Assembly: GCA_018340805.1 (NCBI GenBank)
Contig: JACMZG010001913.1
Location: forward strand, 13,388,348 to 13,452,347
DNA: 64,000 bases
Direction: 5' to 3'
From: Microvelia longipes
Taxonomy: Eukaryota > Arthropoda > Insecta > Hemiptera > Veliidae
Shown here: positions 44,347-57,599 of the stretch, one piece after another
Numbering within the stretch: position 1 is the first letter of the stretch
Layout: every line of letters starts with the position of its first letter
Translations under genes and position numbers: made by a program
The notes under the pieces: generated by a model
The model's database searches: none
What the model was told of the DNA's origin: nothing
What the model saw: the letters and a program-made list of their open reading frames with translations, nothing else

Positions 44347-46490
44347 GTAATTATTTTGTTTCATATTTTGAATTCATCTTTTACCTAATAGCGTTACTAT
44401 TGTCGCAGCACCTCGCAGATTAATCTTCTCTAATAATTAGTTGTGAATTATGGATAGGTAGAGTTTTGGCAAAGTTGTCACCTTGACCACTTTCTCAGAG
44501 GTTCAAGATGTTAATTTTGCCAAATTTTGCTTCAATTCGCTTAAAATTGCGTTGAAATAATTTTGGGCGTTGAAAGGAAAAAAGTATTTTATAATATTTC
44601 TATTTTTATAATTACTTTCTTCACTCTTAATTGTCGTCTAATATTACGTAATTAGTCAATTTCTCGGCGTAAGAAAACGGTTGATTCTTAAGCAAATGTA
44701 TGTGTAGTAAAATTTAAGCTGACGTGTTTATTTAACTCAGAAGATTTGGTTTATATGTCTTCTTTGTCAAGATATAACTAGAATTCATTCATTACCAATT
44801 AAATTTTAAAACTATATATGTCAATTACTTAGTACGTTCACACACTCTTCTAAATCCGTGGATTGTATAGAATTCAATATCTCAATACGGAAATATTAGC
44901 TGTATGAATTCTATGCGTATGAAAACGATCACCTGTTAAATACGCTGTGTGCACATAGTAACTATGTACACACAGGGTATTTAACAGGTGATTGTATTTA
45001 ATACAATCTGGACCTTGCACCGTAAGAATTAATATTTGAAAAATTATTTGATGGAAAATACATTAATATTTAAATGAAATAATATTTTGTGGAGAATACT
45101 GTGTGATCGTACCAGAAGGTTTTTGAAACACATTTGGGCTAAGTTATAAGCCATGCAAGCATATCTGTACAATTGCTATGCATACACTGGGTAACAAGAC
45201 TGCTGATCGTACTCAATTCACTAGTTAAACTCCCTGTATGAACTATGTTCCTCTTCATAGTTCATACTATATCCAATCTCATATGCTAGAACAAGAATTA
45301 TTGAATCCAGTCTACTCCACCAATAGGATGTTTAGGCAATAGGCTGAGAGGCAATTTTATTTGACGTATAGCCTTCACTTAAATAAAATTTAGTTTTTCT
45401 GTATACATTTTTAATATATATTTATTTTTATTATTTATCATTATTATGCAAAGGAGTCAGATTTTTTAAAGATATATTTTATAACCTGAGTTTTACCTTC
45501 AATCTTAAAGACGTGTTGTATTGGTGGGTTTTGCTATGACGTCTGAACTAATTGGATCAACTGAACCAATACCAAACCGCAACTTATTAAATGCGATACA
45601 ATCACCTGTTGAATATGCTGTGTGTATGTAGCAAATGTAAGATCAACTAGTTATTTTACTCATGTATTCTAATTTTTCCAGCATGAAAAAATTATTAACT
45701 GCAGGGGTATAAATTAAAAAGTTGATTTGACCTTTCATTCAAAGTTTGATAAGGGTTACTTTTTATCACTCATTGCCCCCCCCCCCTCTCCATAAAAATA
45801 ACTACAGTTAATTTTCCTTTTTGACTGTGTGACTAACAAATACAACAAATGCTTTTTCAACGTACTCAAGTATTTGCCAAGTCTATAGTAGAGGTGGAAA
45901 TCATGAGCTAGTGTTTTATTTATTGGCCCAAATAAAAAAAAACAGATAGCGTTTCTCAGGGGCTTTTATTAAAGAAGCAAGTACCTGGAGAAGCCCCAAA
46001 ATTTTATTGATTCTTTTATTTTAGACTTTAGGACACTGAATGGGACACAAACAAGTTGGTTTGTTGTTTGTTTCCTTCCAATTATGACATTTGTTGTTCT
46101 TTCAGAGTCGAGTGATTCACACAGCAGTCGCACCATGTGCTTCAGCAGCAACAGCAACGCAGTCCAAACCACAGAAAATTAAAACATTTACCATCTATAG
46201 GTGGAACCCTGATAATCCTAAGGATAAGCCTCGCATGCAGGATTATGATGTGGATCTCAATAAGTCAGTGAACATATTTTAGCAAATTTTCAAATAAAAA
46301 ATGAGCTTATGAGATTGGGGGAGTGGGAGGAGGTAGATTTTTGGAGGGGGCACCCTGATCTAGAATATATTTATATATATACATACATACATATATATAT
46401 ATATATTATATATATATATATATAATATATATATATATTAATATTATTTATTTATTTATATATATATATTATATATATATATATATATAT

Positions 46491-46541
<51 letters not shown>

Positions 46542-46554
46542 TATATATTTATAT

Positions 46555-46613
<59 letters not shown>

Positions 46614-49600
46614 GGGTGTGTGTATGTATGTATGTTTGAGATTTTTGTTCCTAGGATACGATTACTTTCTAATGCTTTCTCAGATCGAAATGAAACTTAG
46701 TGCAAAAATCTACCTTGTTAATTCCCTGAATCCTATTGTTTATGAAATATGTGTGATGTCATTAACCCACAAATATTTCAAAAAATTATGAATCTTTCTG
46801 GCTGAAATTTTTTATGCATATCTTACTATGTATGATATGCTACACATGTATGATATGTATGGTTAACAAAGCTACTATGTTTCATTTTATTATTAGTGAT
46901 TGACATATATGTCAATCAAGACATTATGTCATTGATTGACATTGCTGCTGCTTACTGAAGTTATGATAAGGTTTTCCTTATCACAGACCTGATTGTTACC
47001 TTTTTTCTAATCCTTTGACAATTTGAAACAACCGCCCAAAAAATAAAGAACCAGGAGTCTAATTATTTTTTTTAAATGTATATAATATAATTAATTTATA
47101 TTAATATAATATATATAATTCATATAATAATAATTATTATTGTAAATAATTATTTATAATATAATATTAATTATTTTATATAAATTGTATGATTGACCAA
47201 AAACTTAATACACTGATATAAGACGGTTACAAATAGTTGACAAACTGATATAAGACGGGTACAAACAGCTGACAAACTGATATAAGACGGTTACAAACAG
47301 CTAACAAACTGATATAAGACGGTTACAAACAGCTAACAAACTGATATAAGACGGTTACAAACAGTCAAACTGATATGATACAAACAGTTGATGATAAGAC
47401 TGTGGCAAACTGATATAAGAAGGTGAAAAATTGATATAAGATGTTGACAAACTGATATAAGATGGTTACAAACAGTGGACAAACTGTGATATAAGAAGGT
47501 TTTTCAGTTCAGAAGATGTGTAGCATCCTAAGTGTTAATGCTGAGGTCATGTAGCGGCCAAAAAGTCGAAGCCCTCTTGTTTTTAAATGCCATGATTACC
47601 TAGTAGATTATTTTATTATTATACTTTATTTTAAATTTCTATTATTTTGTTTTTAGCTGTGGTCCCATGGTGCTAGATGCATTAATTAAAATTAAGAACG
47701 AGATTGATCCCACTCTAACTTTTAGACGATCATGCCGTGAAGGAATTTGTGGATCATGTGCCATGAATATTGGTGGCACTAATACACTTGCATGTATCAG
47801 GTATGTTATCAGCTGCTATATATGTTGCTTATTGTTTATTTACTCTTAAAATGAAATAGAAAAATACTCTAATACTTTTTCCTATGAATGTCAAGTACTC
47901 AATTTTAAAAGAAGTTGTCCAGCCGTTTTAAGGTGCGTATTTCCTAACTAATATGGATTTAGAAATGAAAGATGTACTTTTGACAACAAATCTTGGTCCT
48001 AATAAGGATTCTTAAAAAGATTTCTAGAAAAGACATGGATACATACATTGCGTTTGAGGGTCTAGAGAAGGTGTTTAAGTTTGAATGGCACAATATCTTT
48101 CAGAAAGTGTAAGCTATTGTAATCTAGTACCCAATACTAAATGGAATCTAGTATATCATTTGTTGGAAATACTGTCGGATATCTTTTGTTTCCAACAAAA
48201 GTTATCCAATATCTTTTGGATATCTTCTAGGCTAAGGTCTCGAGGACTTGTCCGGGCAAGGTCAGTGCCTGGGCGGGTGACTGCTAGGAATAAAACTCAT
48301 GTATTTCCTTTTTGAGGAGAAGCGATGCTAGTCTAAACACTTGTTGCAGTATAAATCTGGCAATTTGTATATTCTGAGTACCAGTGAGAAAGTCCGAAGT
48401 AGTTGAGAATGAAGGGTGGGGGGAATGAGGATGAAAAGGAGGGGTGGGGGTTATGAATCCAATGTCAGGGAAAGTTCGGAGTCATCACATTTTTATAACA
48501 TTGAATCAACATTAAACTGATAAGTTGATTGTTTGCAGCAAGATCGATACTGATGGTAAAACCAAGATATACCCCCTACCTCACATGTATGTTGTCAAGG
48601 ATTTGATTCCCGACATGACTCATTTCTACGCCCAATACAAATCAATACAACCTTATCTCCAGAAGAAAGAAGAGAAGCCTCCTGGAGAGATACAAAATCT
48701 ACAGTCTGTCGAGGATAGAAAGAAATTGGTATGTATTTAAATAGTCTTTAAACACTTTCCATTCTAGTGAATTTCATACGAAAAAATGTTGATTGGATGG
48801 CGGGGGGGGGGGTATGATGACAGTTGGACATGGGAGTGTGACCCAAATCTGATCACAAAAAGTTGTATTTGTGACATTTTGTTAATAGTCCAAGAGGCGG
48901 TAGACACTGTCTCCTGAGACTAATCAATACCAAAACAGGTGATAGTATGAAAGTAGTAGAAACTGTCTCCTGTCATTGATAATTACTAAAACAACTGATA
49001 GTAAGGAGATAGACCATTTCTCCTAAGACTAATAGTCCAAGAGCCGGACCTGAAAAAATTTGACTCATTTTGTACTACTTCAAACCAAATTTTTCTGAAA
49101 ATATACCTTAAATTATGAAGGAAAAACATAGTCTGCCTATCCAGAGTAAAGCCTTTCATTTGACGGTGCATGCTCAAAATTTTTTAAAACTGCAACAACA
49201 AATTTCAGTTTTTCTTTAATAAGTGGTTCCCTGTGGGTCGTGTGCAAAACATGAAAAGAACGTGTTTTAAAGGTGATAAAATGTTCTATAAAATGAGTGT
49301 TTAATCATCAAAATCAGATAATTGCAACCAAAGTTATGGCTCTTTCAAAAACACTAAAAAACGGATAATTTATGTCATCAATGTTTTTTTGAAAAAAATA
49401 TTGGCTTTTAGTGCATTTTTTTTGTGAATTTTTTTTTGTATTTTTTTAGTGCCTCCACTCTGGATAGGCAGACTATGTTTTTTCTTCATAATTTAAAGTT
49501 TATTTTCAGAAAAATTTGGTTTGAAGTAGTACAAAATGAGTTACATTTTTAGGCCTGGCTCTTGGACTATAACATTGTACCTACGTGTATGTATATATAA

Positions 49601-52600
49601 ATATTGTTAATCAAGTTATAAGGATTTGGTCCTACATAAACATAATACTTCTTTTACTAGGTAATCTAGTGATGAATTCTTGGCTTTTGTGCTCATTAAG
49701 AGATTTAGAATTTACATATCCATGTTATAAGTATACATTAACTTATACCTTTAACATGAATAGGCTCAGTTTTGTGCAAAATACAGTTTTATAGAAACAA
49801 CATCACATTGTCTCATTTCTACCTACTCCATTGCTACTAAACTAATATGGAGACCCATCATACAAATCAAATAATTTGTATTTTATCTATTTTTAGGATG
49901 GCCTTTATGAATGCATATTGTGTGCTTGCTGCAGCACATCCTGTCCGTCATACTGGTGGAATGGAGATAAGTATTTAGGTCCTGCAGTCCTTATGCAAGC
50001 TTATCGATGGGTCATTGATTCCAGAGATGAACTAACTAAGGAAAGATTAGACAAATTAAAAGACCCTTTTTCAGTGTTCAGGTGTCATACTATTCTGAAC
50101 TGCACTAAAACTTGTCCTAAGGTAAGTCCTTTTTATGGTGCCGTTTAAAGTGATGTAGAAATTCATACAGTGGTCAGGTGGCACAGGACACAGTGGTCCA
50201 ACTCCCTGGTTTGAGGTGGTCCTAAAAAAACAGGGGCATCAACCACCGCACCAAGCGCTAGTTTTCACCTTGTACAATTGTTATCAGTGTAAATCGAGAT
50301 GTCTATAAACTAGAATGTAAACAAGACAAATTTTCTGAACATTTTTGTTGTTTATAAGATTATTTGTTTAGAAAATAAGATAAATTTAGCATTTTTTCCA
50401 TTAGAAGAACAAATAAAAAAGCAATAAACACACAAATTAATTTCCATTTCTGCATGTCATAGTTATCATGATATCAGCTCTAGTTAAAAATAACACAGCG
50501 TTTATATTTTTATAACATTTTATGAAAATTATACATTTAACACACATCTAAACATACATCTTGAATAAGATTTCTAACATTGTTAAAGATCTCTTTAAAT
50601 AATTTAAATCCTGGAAATGAAGAACTAATTATGTTATATATGTCGTACAAGGTGAACCGACCTGCCTCTAGTGAAGAAATGGTGAACTTAAAGCAGGCCC
50701 ATCTAAAACAGCTGTGTCCCGTGCCCCCACCCCTACTGTATGAATTTCTACATCACTTGAGTGCTGTTATTTCATGAAATAACTAAAGGCTTATTAAAAA
50801 ATTGTCTCTCTACTGATAATTAATCATATAAACAGCTTTCAATCTTAACTATCAGTGTCCAACCAACAAAGTACCAAAACAAAAAAATGGGGTACAGGGT
50901 ACCTCGGAACCTTTCTTTCCTACTTCGGATTAATGTGCTCATCTTCAGAATATAAAAATCTCGCTTCTCTCGTTGGCAGATAGTAAATATATTTGTTTCA
51001 ATCCTAGTGGTCACCAATCCAGGCACTGATCACGCTTCATACTACTTAACTTTTATTATCCAATAAAAACCATAGATATACTTTTCATATTATAATGTAA
51101 CTTAGTATACTTAATTATTATTTAACACTTTCGCTGAATTTCTTCTCAATTAGATTATATTCCGATATAATACATTTTTTTTTAAACACATAAACAAGTC
51201 TTTTAATAAAAATTAAACATTTTTATTGACAATGTGATGTGACTTGGCACATATGTTAAACTTATATAGTGTGTCCCCAAATGGGGTTGCCTATACGTGG
51301 AAATGACAAAAAATTTTATTTGTCGAAAAAAATCGTTCTTGATAAAAGCTCCTGCATGTTTTTAAACAACATTTTTAATTTTTTTTTATTTTTAATGGTA
51401 GACTCAAAAACTGCAATTTTTGAAAAATTGACGAAGAGTAAAGTAGGCTTAATTTTGACTTTTCGAAAAAAGTATTCTTCATAAAATTGTTTAATTGTCC
51501 CCCTGAAACAATTTTACCATAAAAAAATTAAAATAAAAATGTTCAAAATTTACCCATTTTACCAAATTTTTGAAAAATTAAAAGTTGTTCAATCTGGATA
51601 AATGATACATCGTTTTAAAGGTCTTGACTAGTGGAACAAAAATGGTAGTACTGTAAACTTCAATTTTTACTTTTCCTTTATACCTACGGTATTAATGAGG
51701 AAAAATTCAAATAAAATTCAATAATTTTTGAATGTACCATTTATTATCAATTAAAAGTATTTATACCTTTTTATTGTGTTTATATTGATTTATAAGGTCA
51801 GGTTAAGTTAATAAGTATATTAACAACCTAGGGGCAAAGACATTGGAAGTACACATCCACAAAATTGTACAATGAACTACCAGATAACATAAATTTTAAT
51901 ATAACTAAAGAAAATTACAAAAACAAAATTAAAATTATTCTTATTGATAGACAATACAATGCATATTTAAAATCCGTATAAGTAAAAAATTAACAAAAAA
52001 TTATTTTAGTGGGAAATTGAAATATTTCTTATGTAGATATATATATTTAAAAGAAAATAGTACTGAAAGATAGATGACTAGATATTTCTTTACATTAGTA
52101 TAAGAAAACAACAGGCTCTTTGCAACACAAGACTAATGTCTTACAGCAGAGAGTATTTTCCTATATGCTGATTGTAACTGATCTGCAATATTTATTTAAT
52201 AAATGGATAATTTTGCATATTTCATATGTTTTTGTGTCATCATCACACCTACCAGTGTATTTTTGCTAGAGGTTAAAAATTGGGAAGAAAAATCTCTAAA
52301 AAATAGAAAACTTGTTTTGATTAATGCGGAATACAGAGAATACTCTGTACACTGAGTACAATGTATACTCTGTACATGAAGTAAAAGCAGTTCTAACTTT
52401 ATCCTAAGCCTGTGTCACTTATCTTTTGTTTATAGAGAAATAAACTAATCTTAATATCGATTTGGTATGAATTTACACGTTTTCACATTTGACAAATGAC
52501 TGTTTCATTTTATCACTACAGTCTATCGTTTAGTTTAAAAATCCCCAAGGTCATAAGTATTTTGGGGATTGACCAATCAGAGAAGCCTCTGCCAACCTCT

Positions 52601-53081
52601 CACTTAAAAAGAGAAAAAAATCCCTACCACAATAACCGCTGTAGGAAAAAAACCTTCTTCTCGGCAATCATTCACTTTGTTTGTGTTTCTTCTTTTGATT
52701 ACATCGTTTTCAAAACTATATTCTAATTAATCTTAAAAATGATATTTTAAAATAAAACTACACAAAAGAAATGTAAAAAAACATCTCCAAGAAAATACGG
52801 GTAAAATAACCTGATTTGTTTACATAGTTTTTTCCCGCTCCCTTCTTGCAGGGATTTTTTTTCTTAAGAATCAGTGGTGTCTAAACTGACCTGTTAAGAT
52901 TTTTAAACTAAACGATTGACTGTAGTATGACCTATGAAATGATAAGAGCTGTATTGTTATATTTCAACTCATATAATTTGATTCTCAGGGGTTGAATCCA
53001 GCAAGAGCCATTGCCGAAATGAAGAAACTAATATCTGGAGTTCAGTCCAAGGATGAGCCTCAACTTAAAGCCACCGTTTAA
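44290..53081 (+). CDS. SdhB: Succinate dehydrogenase iron-sulfur subunit, mitochondrial (SdhB), 6 exons
   Basis: Joined exons are 44290-44346, 46106-46263, 47657-47800, 48539-48728, 49897-50121 and 52989-53081. All introns are GT-AG, and the 867 nt give 288 residues plus TAA, a normal length for the family. SdhB passes electrons from SdhA flavin to ubiquinone in complex II of the mitochondrial inner membrane. Residues 1 to about 35 look like a mitochondrial targeting peptide (Arg/Ala/Ser rich). The [2Fe-2S] ligands are C98, C103, C106 ([10 protein letters not shown]) and C118. The [4Fe-4S] ligands are C189, C192, C195 (CILCACC) and C256. The [3Fe-4S] ligands are C199, C246 and C252. Spacing equals human SDHB plus three residues. 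Codon 72, split by intron 2, reads Asn where many homologues have Lys. The gene is divergent from the phospholipase gene. Confidence 0.97.
44347..46105 (+). other. SdhB intron 1
   Basis: 1759 bp. Holds the 44.9-kb hairpin and a C run at 45777-45786; otherwise nothing recognised. Confidence 0.85.
44926..44995. repeat. 33-bp hairpin almost without loop, SdhB intron 1
   Basis: ATCACCTGTTAAATACGCTG then TGTGCACATAG is followed at once by its near-perfect inverse. A related single arm lies at 45600-45632. Confidence 0.75.
46106..46263 (+). CDS. SdhB: SdhB exon 2
   Basis: Encodes residues 20-71 plus two bases of codon 72. Contains the rest of the presequence and the start of the mature protein ([12 protein letters not shown]). 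Acceptor TTCTTTCAG, donor AA|GTCAGT. Confidence 0.93.
46370..46607. repeat. Long (TA)n region, SdhB intron 2
   Basis: About 240 bp of TA with TTTATA interruptions; it begins about 105 nt after the exon 2 donor. Confidence 0.95.
47205..47495 (+). repeat. Minisatellite, ~32-bp unit, ~9 copies
   Basis: Unit AACTGATATAAGACGGTTAC then AAACAGCTGAC. In SdhB intron 2, shortly before exon 3. Confidence 0.88.
47657..47800 (+). CDS. SdhB: SdhB exon 3 ([2Fe-2S] domain)
   Basis: Encodes residues 73-119 with split codons at both ends. Holds [17 protein letters not shown] and the 2Fe-2S loop [13 protein letters not shown]. Acceptor TTTTTAG, donor CAG|GTATGT. Confidence 0.97.
48225..48490 (-). repeat. Dispersed family A, diverged inverted head
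   Basis: GCAGTATAAATCTGGCAATT, TATTCTGAGTACCAGTGAG and GAAAGTTCGGAGTCATC resemble the inverted 33.5-kb copy. In SdhB intron 3. Confidence 0.5.
48539..48728 (+). CDS. SdhB: SdhB exon 4
   Basis: Encodes residues 121-183 ([20 protein letters not shown] onward), ending at RKKL in phase 0. Acceptor GTTTGCAG, donor TTG|GTATGT. Confidence 0.97.
49032..49570. mobile_element. MITE family E copy 3 (~540 bp), SdhB intron 4
   Basis: Best-preserved ends: ATAGTCCAAGAGCC / GGCTCTTGGACTAT. Shortened interior. A second piece of the left end (TAGTCCAAGAGGCGG) lies upstream at 48887. Confidence 0.85.
49897..50121 (+). CDS. SdhB: SdhB exon 5 ([4Fe-4S]/[3Fe-4S] domain)
   Basis: Seventy-five codons, residues 184-258, phase 0 at both ends. 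Contains [16 protein letters not shown] and the C-x5-C-x3-C segment ending CPK. Donor AAG|GTAAGT is a perfect consensus. Confidence 0.98.
50146..50760. mobile_element. MITE family D copy 2 (615 bp), SdhB intron 5
   Basis: Same ends; flanks GTGCCGTT and GTGCTGTT match at 7 of 8. Interior about the same length, in the opposite orientation to the other copy. It starts only 25 nt beyond the exon 5 splice site. Confidence 0.88.
50886..51713 (+). repeat. Dispersed family A, near-full copy, SdhB intron 5
   Basis: GGGGTACAGGGTACCTCGGA to ACGGTATTAATGAGGAAAAA; the middle is diverged. Confidence 0.8.
51830..52010 (+). mobile_element. LINE reverse-transcriptase C-terminal fragment, SdhB intron 5
   Basis: Frame reads [20 protein letters not shown] then [20 protein letters not shown] and a stop, the usual ...LYN.LP... 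ending of non-LTR reverse transcriptases. Confidence 0.6.
52514..52928. mobile_element. ~415-bp inverted-repeat element, SdhB intron 5
   Basis: Left end CACTACAGTCTATCGTTTAG and right end CTAAACGATTGACTGTAGT are inverted, each followed inward by TTTAAAAATC. A relative without clear ends lies at about 41810-42430 (shared CAGCATTCGTTCACTTCGTT region and ACAAAAGAAATGTA..ACATCG). Confidence 0.7.
52989..53081 (+). CDS. SdhB: SdhB exon 6 (C-terminus)
   Basis: Thirty codons plus TAA ([17 protein letters not shown] and a short tail). The acceptor ATTCTCAG follows a MITE by about 60 bp. Confidence 0.95.
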   Translation, partial: GLNPARAIAEMKKLISGVQSKDEPQLKATV

Positions 53082-53317
53082 GCACATCGTCATAAACTTA
53101 GTCAAAAATATTACCAGGCTTTGAATATTTAAACAACTCAATTTTAATAATATTTTTCATCTGTTTAGATTCGCATTTTATTAAATGACCCAACAAAATA
53201 TTTTTGAAGATCTGTTCTCATTAAATTTAGGTGCTAATCTGTCACTTGGTACTTATTTAGATTGTTCGGCACTATTATATTTTTTCATGTTTATAAACTA
53301 GAGTAAATGCAATAAGC

Positions 53318-53403
53318 AATAAAAATTATATTTTTCTTTTGAAAATTTTAAAGATTTCCATAGATTGTTCAACTCTGTTGTGTGTGATTTTATGAATAAT
53401 AAA
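53318..53403 (+). promoter_or_regulatory. Candidate SdhB polyadenylation signals
   Basis: AATAAA at 53318-53323 and again at 53398-53403, 237 and 317 nt past the stop, with T-rich sequence after the first. Either could end the transcript. Confidence 0.5.
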
Positions 53404-54650
53404 TGTATACTTATATATTACTTTTGCTTGGGTACTTCAAATATACTTGAAGTAGATTAAAAAAACAACATGTTATTATGTGAACAAAGTTTGAGATAGA
53501 TTTGAGTCGGAAGTAGATTTAAAAAAAATTTATTGTTTAAACAAGGCTTGAAGATTTGACTTTAAATAAATTTAAAAAAGCATATCTTTTAAACAAGGTT
53601 TGAGATACATCTAGAAAAACAATCAGGATTTTACGATCCATATTGATATTGCCTTTTTTCTAATGTGATGAAATAATTAAATTTAAAAGTTATTTAAGTT
53701 AAAAGTTCATCAAAACAGATTATTTTATTTTATCTAAAAATAGATCTGCTTGTGGTAGATTTCAGATAAATTTAAAAGAGAGTGTGTAAACAGGTCTTCA
53801 GATAGATTAGGTTTGAGATTGCCTTGTCTTCAAGTAGATTTGAAGTAACCTTGGAATAAAAACATCCATACATCATACATATATAAATTATTTACAAATT
53901 TTTCATATAATAAACATTTATTACTGTGGAAGTCTTTATTCACAAGCAATGCCAGCCCTGTGTAAATTTGAAATTCATCAATACTGTTCGTTATCATCCC
54001 TCTACATTTTATTCTATCCAATCTACTGTATAGCTGTTACACTCTTAAGTTTCCGTAAAATAAATATTTAATTCAGTATTGTTTTTATTTTCCTATTATT
54101 AAATTTGTAAAGTTTTAGTTCATTATTTAAATTAATTAGTTTAAATTTCTAAATTTAAGTTATAATTAAAATTTATTTCCTCCTATTATTTAATAATTTT
54201 CAGAACTACTTGATATTTCTAATTTAAGTACTGCTTTTTGAAAGAGAGTTTAATGGTTCTAAAATATTGGTTTTTGAAGATTGTTGTAAAGAAGTTAAAA
54301 ATATTTACCTCTATGATTTACCTGTTAAAACAGTGAATTATTTAAATTCACCGTATGCTGTACCTGATGTACAATATTTAATTTATTTGTTATTTCTGAT
54401 TTAACTTTTTGTGTTTTGAGTTTAGCTCTTTTTAATTATGATTTGCTATGATTTAATGTTGCTAAACTTGTTATAAGTTCTATCTGAAAATTGTTTATTA
54501 TTGAATTGTATTCTGTAATAAATAACTGTGTTTTACAAAATTTTAAAATTTCTGTCTTATTCTGATATTTGTGAGACCATTTACATTACTAACATCGTTA
54601 TAGCCGCCTCTGTTATCTATGTTGTTATAAGTTTCAATATTTTTACTAAC
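53404..54650. other. Downstream of SdhB, nothing recognised
   Basis: AT-rich, with loose repeats of AAGTAGATTTAAAAA-type sequence near 53440-53830. No gene signal. Confidence 0.6.
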
Positions 54651-54654
54651 CTTT

Positions 54655-54802
54655 AACACCACTGAGGTCTGGGGTTCACAGCCCAGGTTACACTCTCAGT
54701 TTATACAAGATAATGTCTCATAAATATCACCGACTTTAGATTAAACTTTGATCGTAACGGTAACCACAACCGCTTGAGGCTGTCCCTGTAGGCATTATCA
54801 TC
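54655..54802 (+). mobile_element. SINE family 1, 5'-truncated copy
   Basis: GGTCTGGGGTTCACAGCCC (B-box region) through CCCTGTAGGCATTATCATC; the A box is missing. Confidence 0.72.
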
Positions 54803-55797
54803 AGATATAGTTATAATCAATCAACAATAGACATGGTTATGATTTGCATACATTCAAATCATGAAGGGGGAATAATTGATTAGTTTATTTTGATTCTTCT
54901 TATGGACAATGCTGTGATGGACCAAAAGAATTTCTTCTCTCCCTGATTTTTGGGAGGGAATATTTGGTGTGCTTTAAATTGATCTTAACCATGAACATCA
55001 CTGTGAGAGATGAGGTTATAATTAGTTAGCAGCTCCACAAAATCATTGGAGAAACAGTATTATTATGAATGCCAAGGTCCAATAAAATTGCTTGCCTCAA
55101 TGATTTTTTGAAGGCTTTTAACTGATCATAACCAAGTCTATTACTGTGATAGATAATGTTGTATTCAGTTGAAGCCCCCACAAACCTAGAGAGGGAAAGA
55201 ATTCTGTTGGTTTATTTTGGTTCTTCTAAAGGGGATGGCTGGGAGTTCTAATATTGCTTCTTTAACTGATTTTTTGGGGGGGTTTTATTGTAATATAAAC
55301 ATATTTTAGCCCCCTATTATTTATTTGGTTAAAATATACACAAAAAAACATTTCTTCAAGCTAAACCAGTTTACTAAAATAAATAGTGTATATGATAAAA
55401 TATGTAAAATCATCAGTATGTGATTAGAATTCAAAATATTAGCATTGAAGTATTTCATCATAATTATGATAAAATACTCTAGTGCTCTTTTGTTATTCTG
55501 GATCTGTGTTTAGGATTAAGATCTAAGGAGGAGTTGATCAGGATTGGGTTTCCTCTGGAATCAACTTTTTTCCAGCAGGAAGGAAATACATAATGTATTA
55601 AATCTTATACATCCAAATATACATATTTCAAGCTAAAAAAGAATTATTTTATAGTCACATGGTATTATTGACATAAATTGAATAAAATCTCTCGATTAAA
55701 TGAAACAAACAATTTTTTAAAAGAAAATAGCTGATTCCAAAAACATATTTTAAATAAATATATAAATGAAAAAAAATATATATGTATGTATTGTTTA

Positions 55798-55801
55798 CAT
55801 A

Positions 55802-55886
<85 letters not shown>

Positions 55887-55923
55887 CATACACAACACAC
55901 ACACACATATATATATATAATTA

Positions 55924-55985
<62 letters not shown>
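55798..55985. repeat. Compound (CA)n/(TA)n microsatellite
   Basis: CA tract, TA tract, CA, TA. The open frames across it are only repeat translations. Confidence 0.95.
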
Positions 55986-56716
55986 CTGCTAGGTAGGTCT
56001 ATCATCAAGGAGTCATGAAGAATCAGCTTCGTTATGTAGCTTAAGTAATGGCCTATTTGCTATAAGGTCTATCCCCTTGGAGTCAAGAGGATTTAGTTTA
56101 TTGTCTATCTTAAGAAATTACATTTAAGGGATAGCTTACATGCTTTGTGGTCATTTTAAAGGTCCTTACTGGGGCAATAGAAAGAATATGTATGGGCAAG
56201 TTATTATATAGTCTAGGAGCTGTGAAAGCACAGTGGCTACATGCAGCTGATGTTCTGCAGTTGGGCTCAACTATATTCTCATCATCTCAGGTTCATGTCT
56301 TGCTTTAATGTGGTTTTTCTTAAGTGTGAAGAAGAATTTTATTGCTTAAGAAATTAATTTTAAAGAAAGTCTCACATGCTGTATTTTTTTTCTTATAGGT
56401 GTCACAATGAATTATGTTTTTTAAGGAATGGCTTTCATGGTTTATTGTATTCTATTAGTAGGTGTTATGAGGAATTATCTTATCATCTTTCTTAAGAAAT
56501 TACTTTTAAGGAATAGCTTACATGCTTTTTGGTCTATCACCTTGGAGTCATTAGGAATTAGTCTATTATGTAATATGGCCTAGTTATCTATCATCTTGGA
56601 ATTAGCTCTTATTATCTATCTTAAGGAATGGTCTATTCTGTTAAGTGGTTTATTACTGCTCCCAGGGAGAAAAAATATGATGGAGACTGATTATCTATTT
56701 AAACTTTAATTTAGAT

Positions 56717-57335
56717 TACTGAAGCTGACTAACTATACTTTAAGGGGCTACAGTGTAGATAGAACTATAACAGGTTTAGACTCTTCAGCTGATAACTATA
56801 CATTAAGGGGCTACAGTGTAGAACTATAACAGGTTTAGACTCTTCAGCTGATAACTATACATTAAGGGGCTACAGCGTAGAACTATAACAGGTTTAGACT
56901 CTTCAGCTGATAACTATACTTTAAGGGACTACAGTGTAGAACTATAACAGGTTTAGACTCTTCAGCTGATAACTCTACATTAAGGAGCTACAGTGTAGAA
57001 CTATAACAGGTTTAGACTCTTCAGCTGATAACTATACATTAAGGAGCTACAGTGTAGAACTATAACAGGTTTGACTCTTCAGCTGATAACTACTTAAGGA
57101 GCTACAGTGTAGAACTATAACAGGTTTAGACTCTTCAGCTGATAACTCTACATTAAGGAGCTACAGTGTAGAACTATAACAGGTTTAGACTCTTCAGCTG
57201 ATAACTATACATTAAGGGCTACAGCTACAGCTGATACTACATTAAGGACAGTGTAGAACTATAACAGGTTTAGACTCTTCAGCTGATAACTATACTTTAA
57301 GGGATTACAGTGTTGAACTATAACAGGCTTACTCT
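56717..57335 (+). repeat. Minisatellite, ~60-bp unit, ~11 copies
   Basis: Unit TTAAGGGGCTACAGTGTAGA then ACTATAACAGGTTTAGACTC and TTCAGCTGATAACTATACA. Some units are short or truncated. Confidence 0.92.
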
Positions 57336-57599
57336 TCGGCTAATAAGGATGCAAATTAATTCAATTAGAAATACTTAAAGTAAAAACATTTTCAAAGAAG
57401 TAGAATTATTTTTATGTAGGTTTTAGAGATTTATGAATGAAATTTATTGTAAGAGGTCACACATAGATATATACAATAATAAATATGTACAATGTTTTTG
57501 GTATATACAATAGTCCGGTTGAACACTAATCATTTAAATAATATTAAGTAACCGACAAAAAACTATTAAAGTTTTTAATAGTTTTTAACAAATTTTTAC

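Noticed and set aside
45774..45790. C run in SdhB intron 1 as a regulatory element
   Set aside because: A simple homopolymer with no further context; nothing supports a function.
55655..56018. Overlapping open frames on both strands
   Set aside because: They are translations of CA/TA microsatellites (Tyr-Ile and Thr-His repeats).
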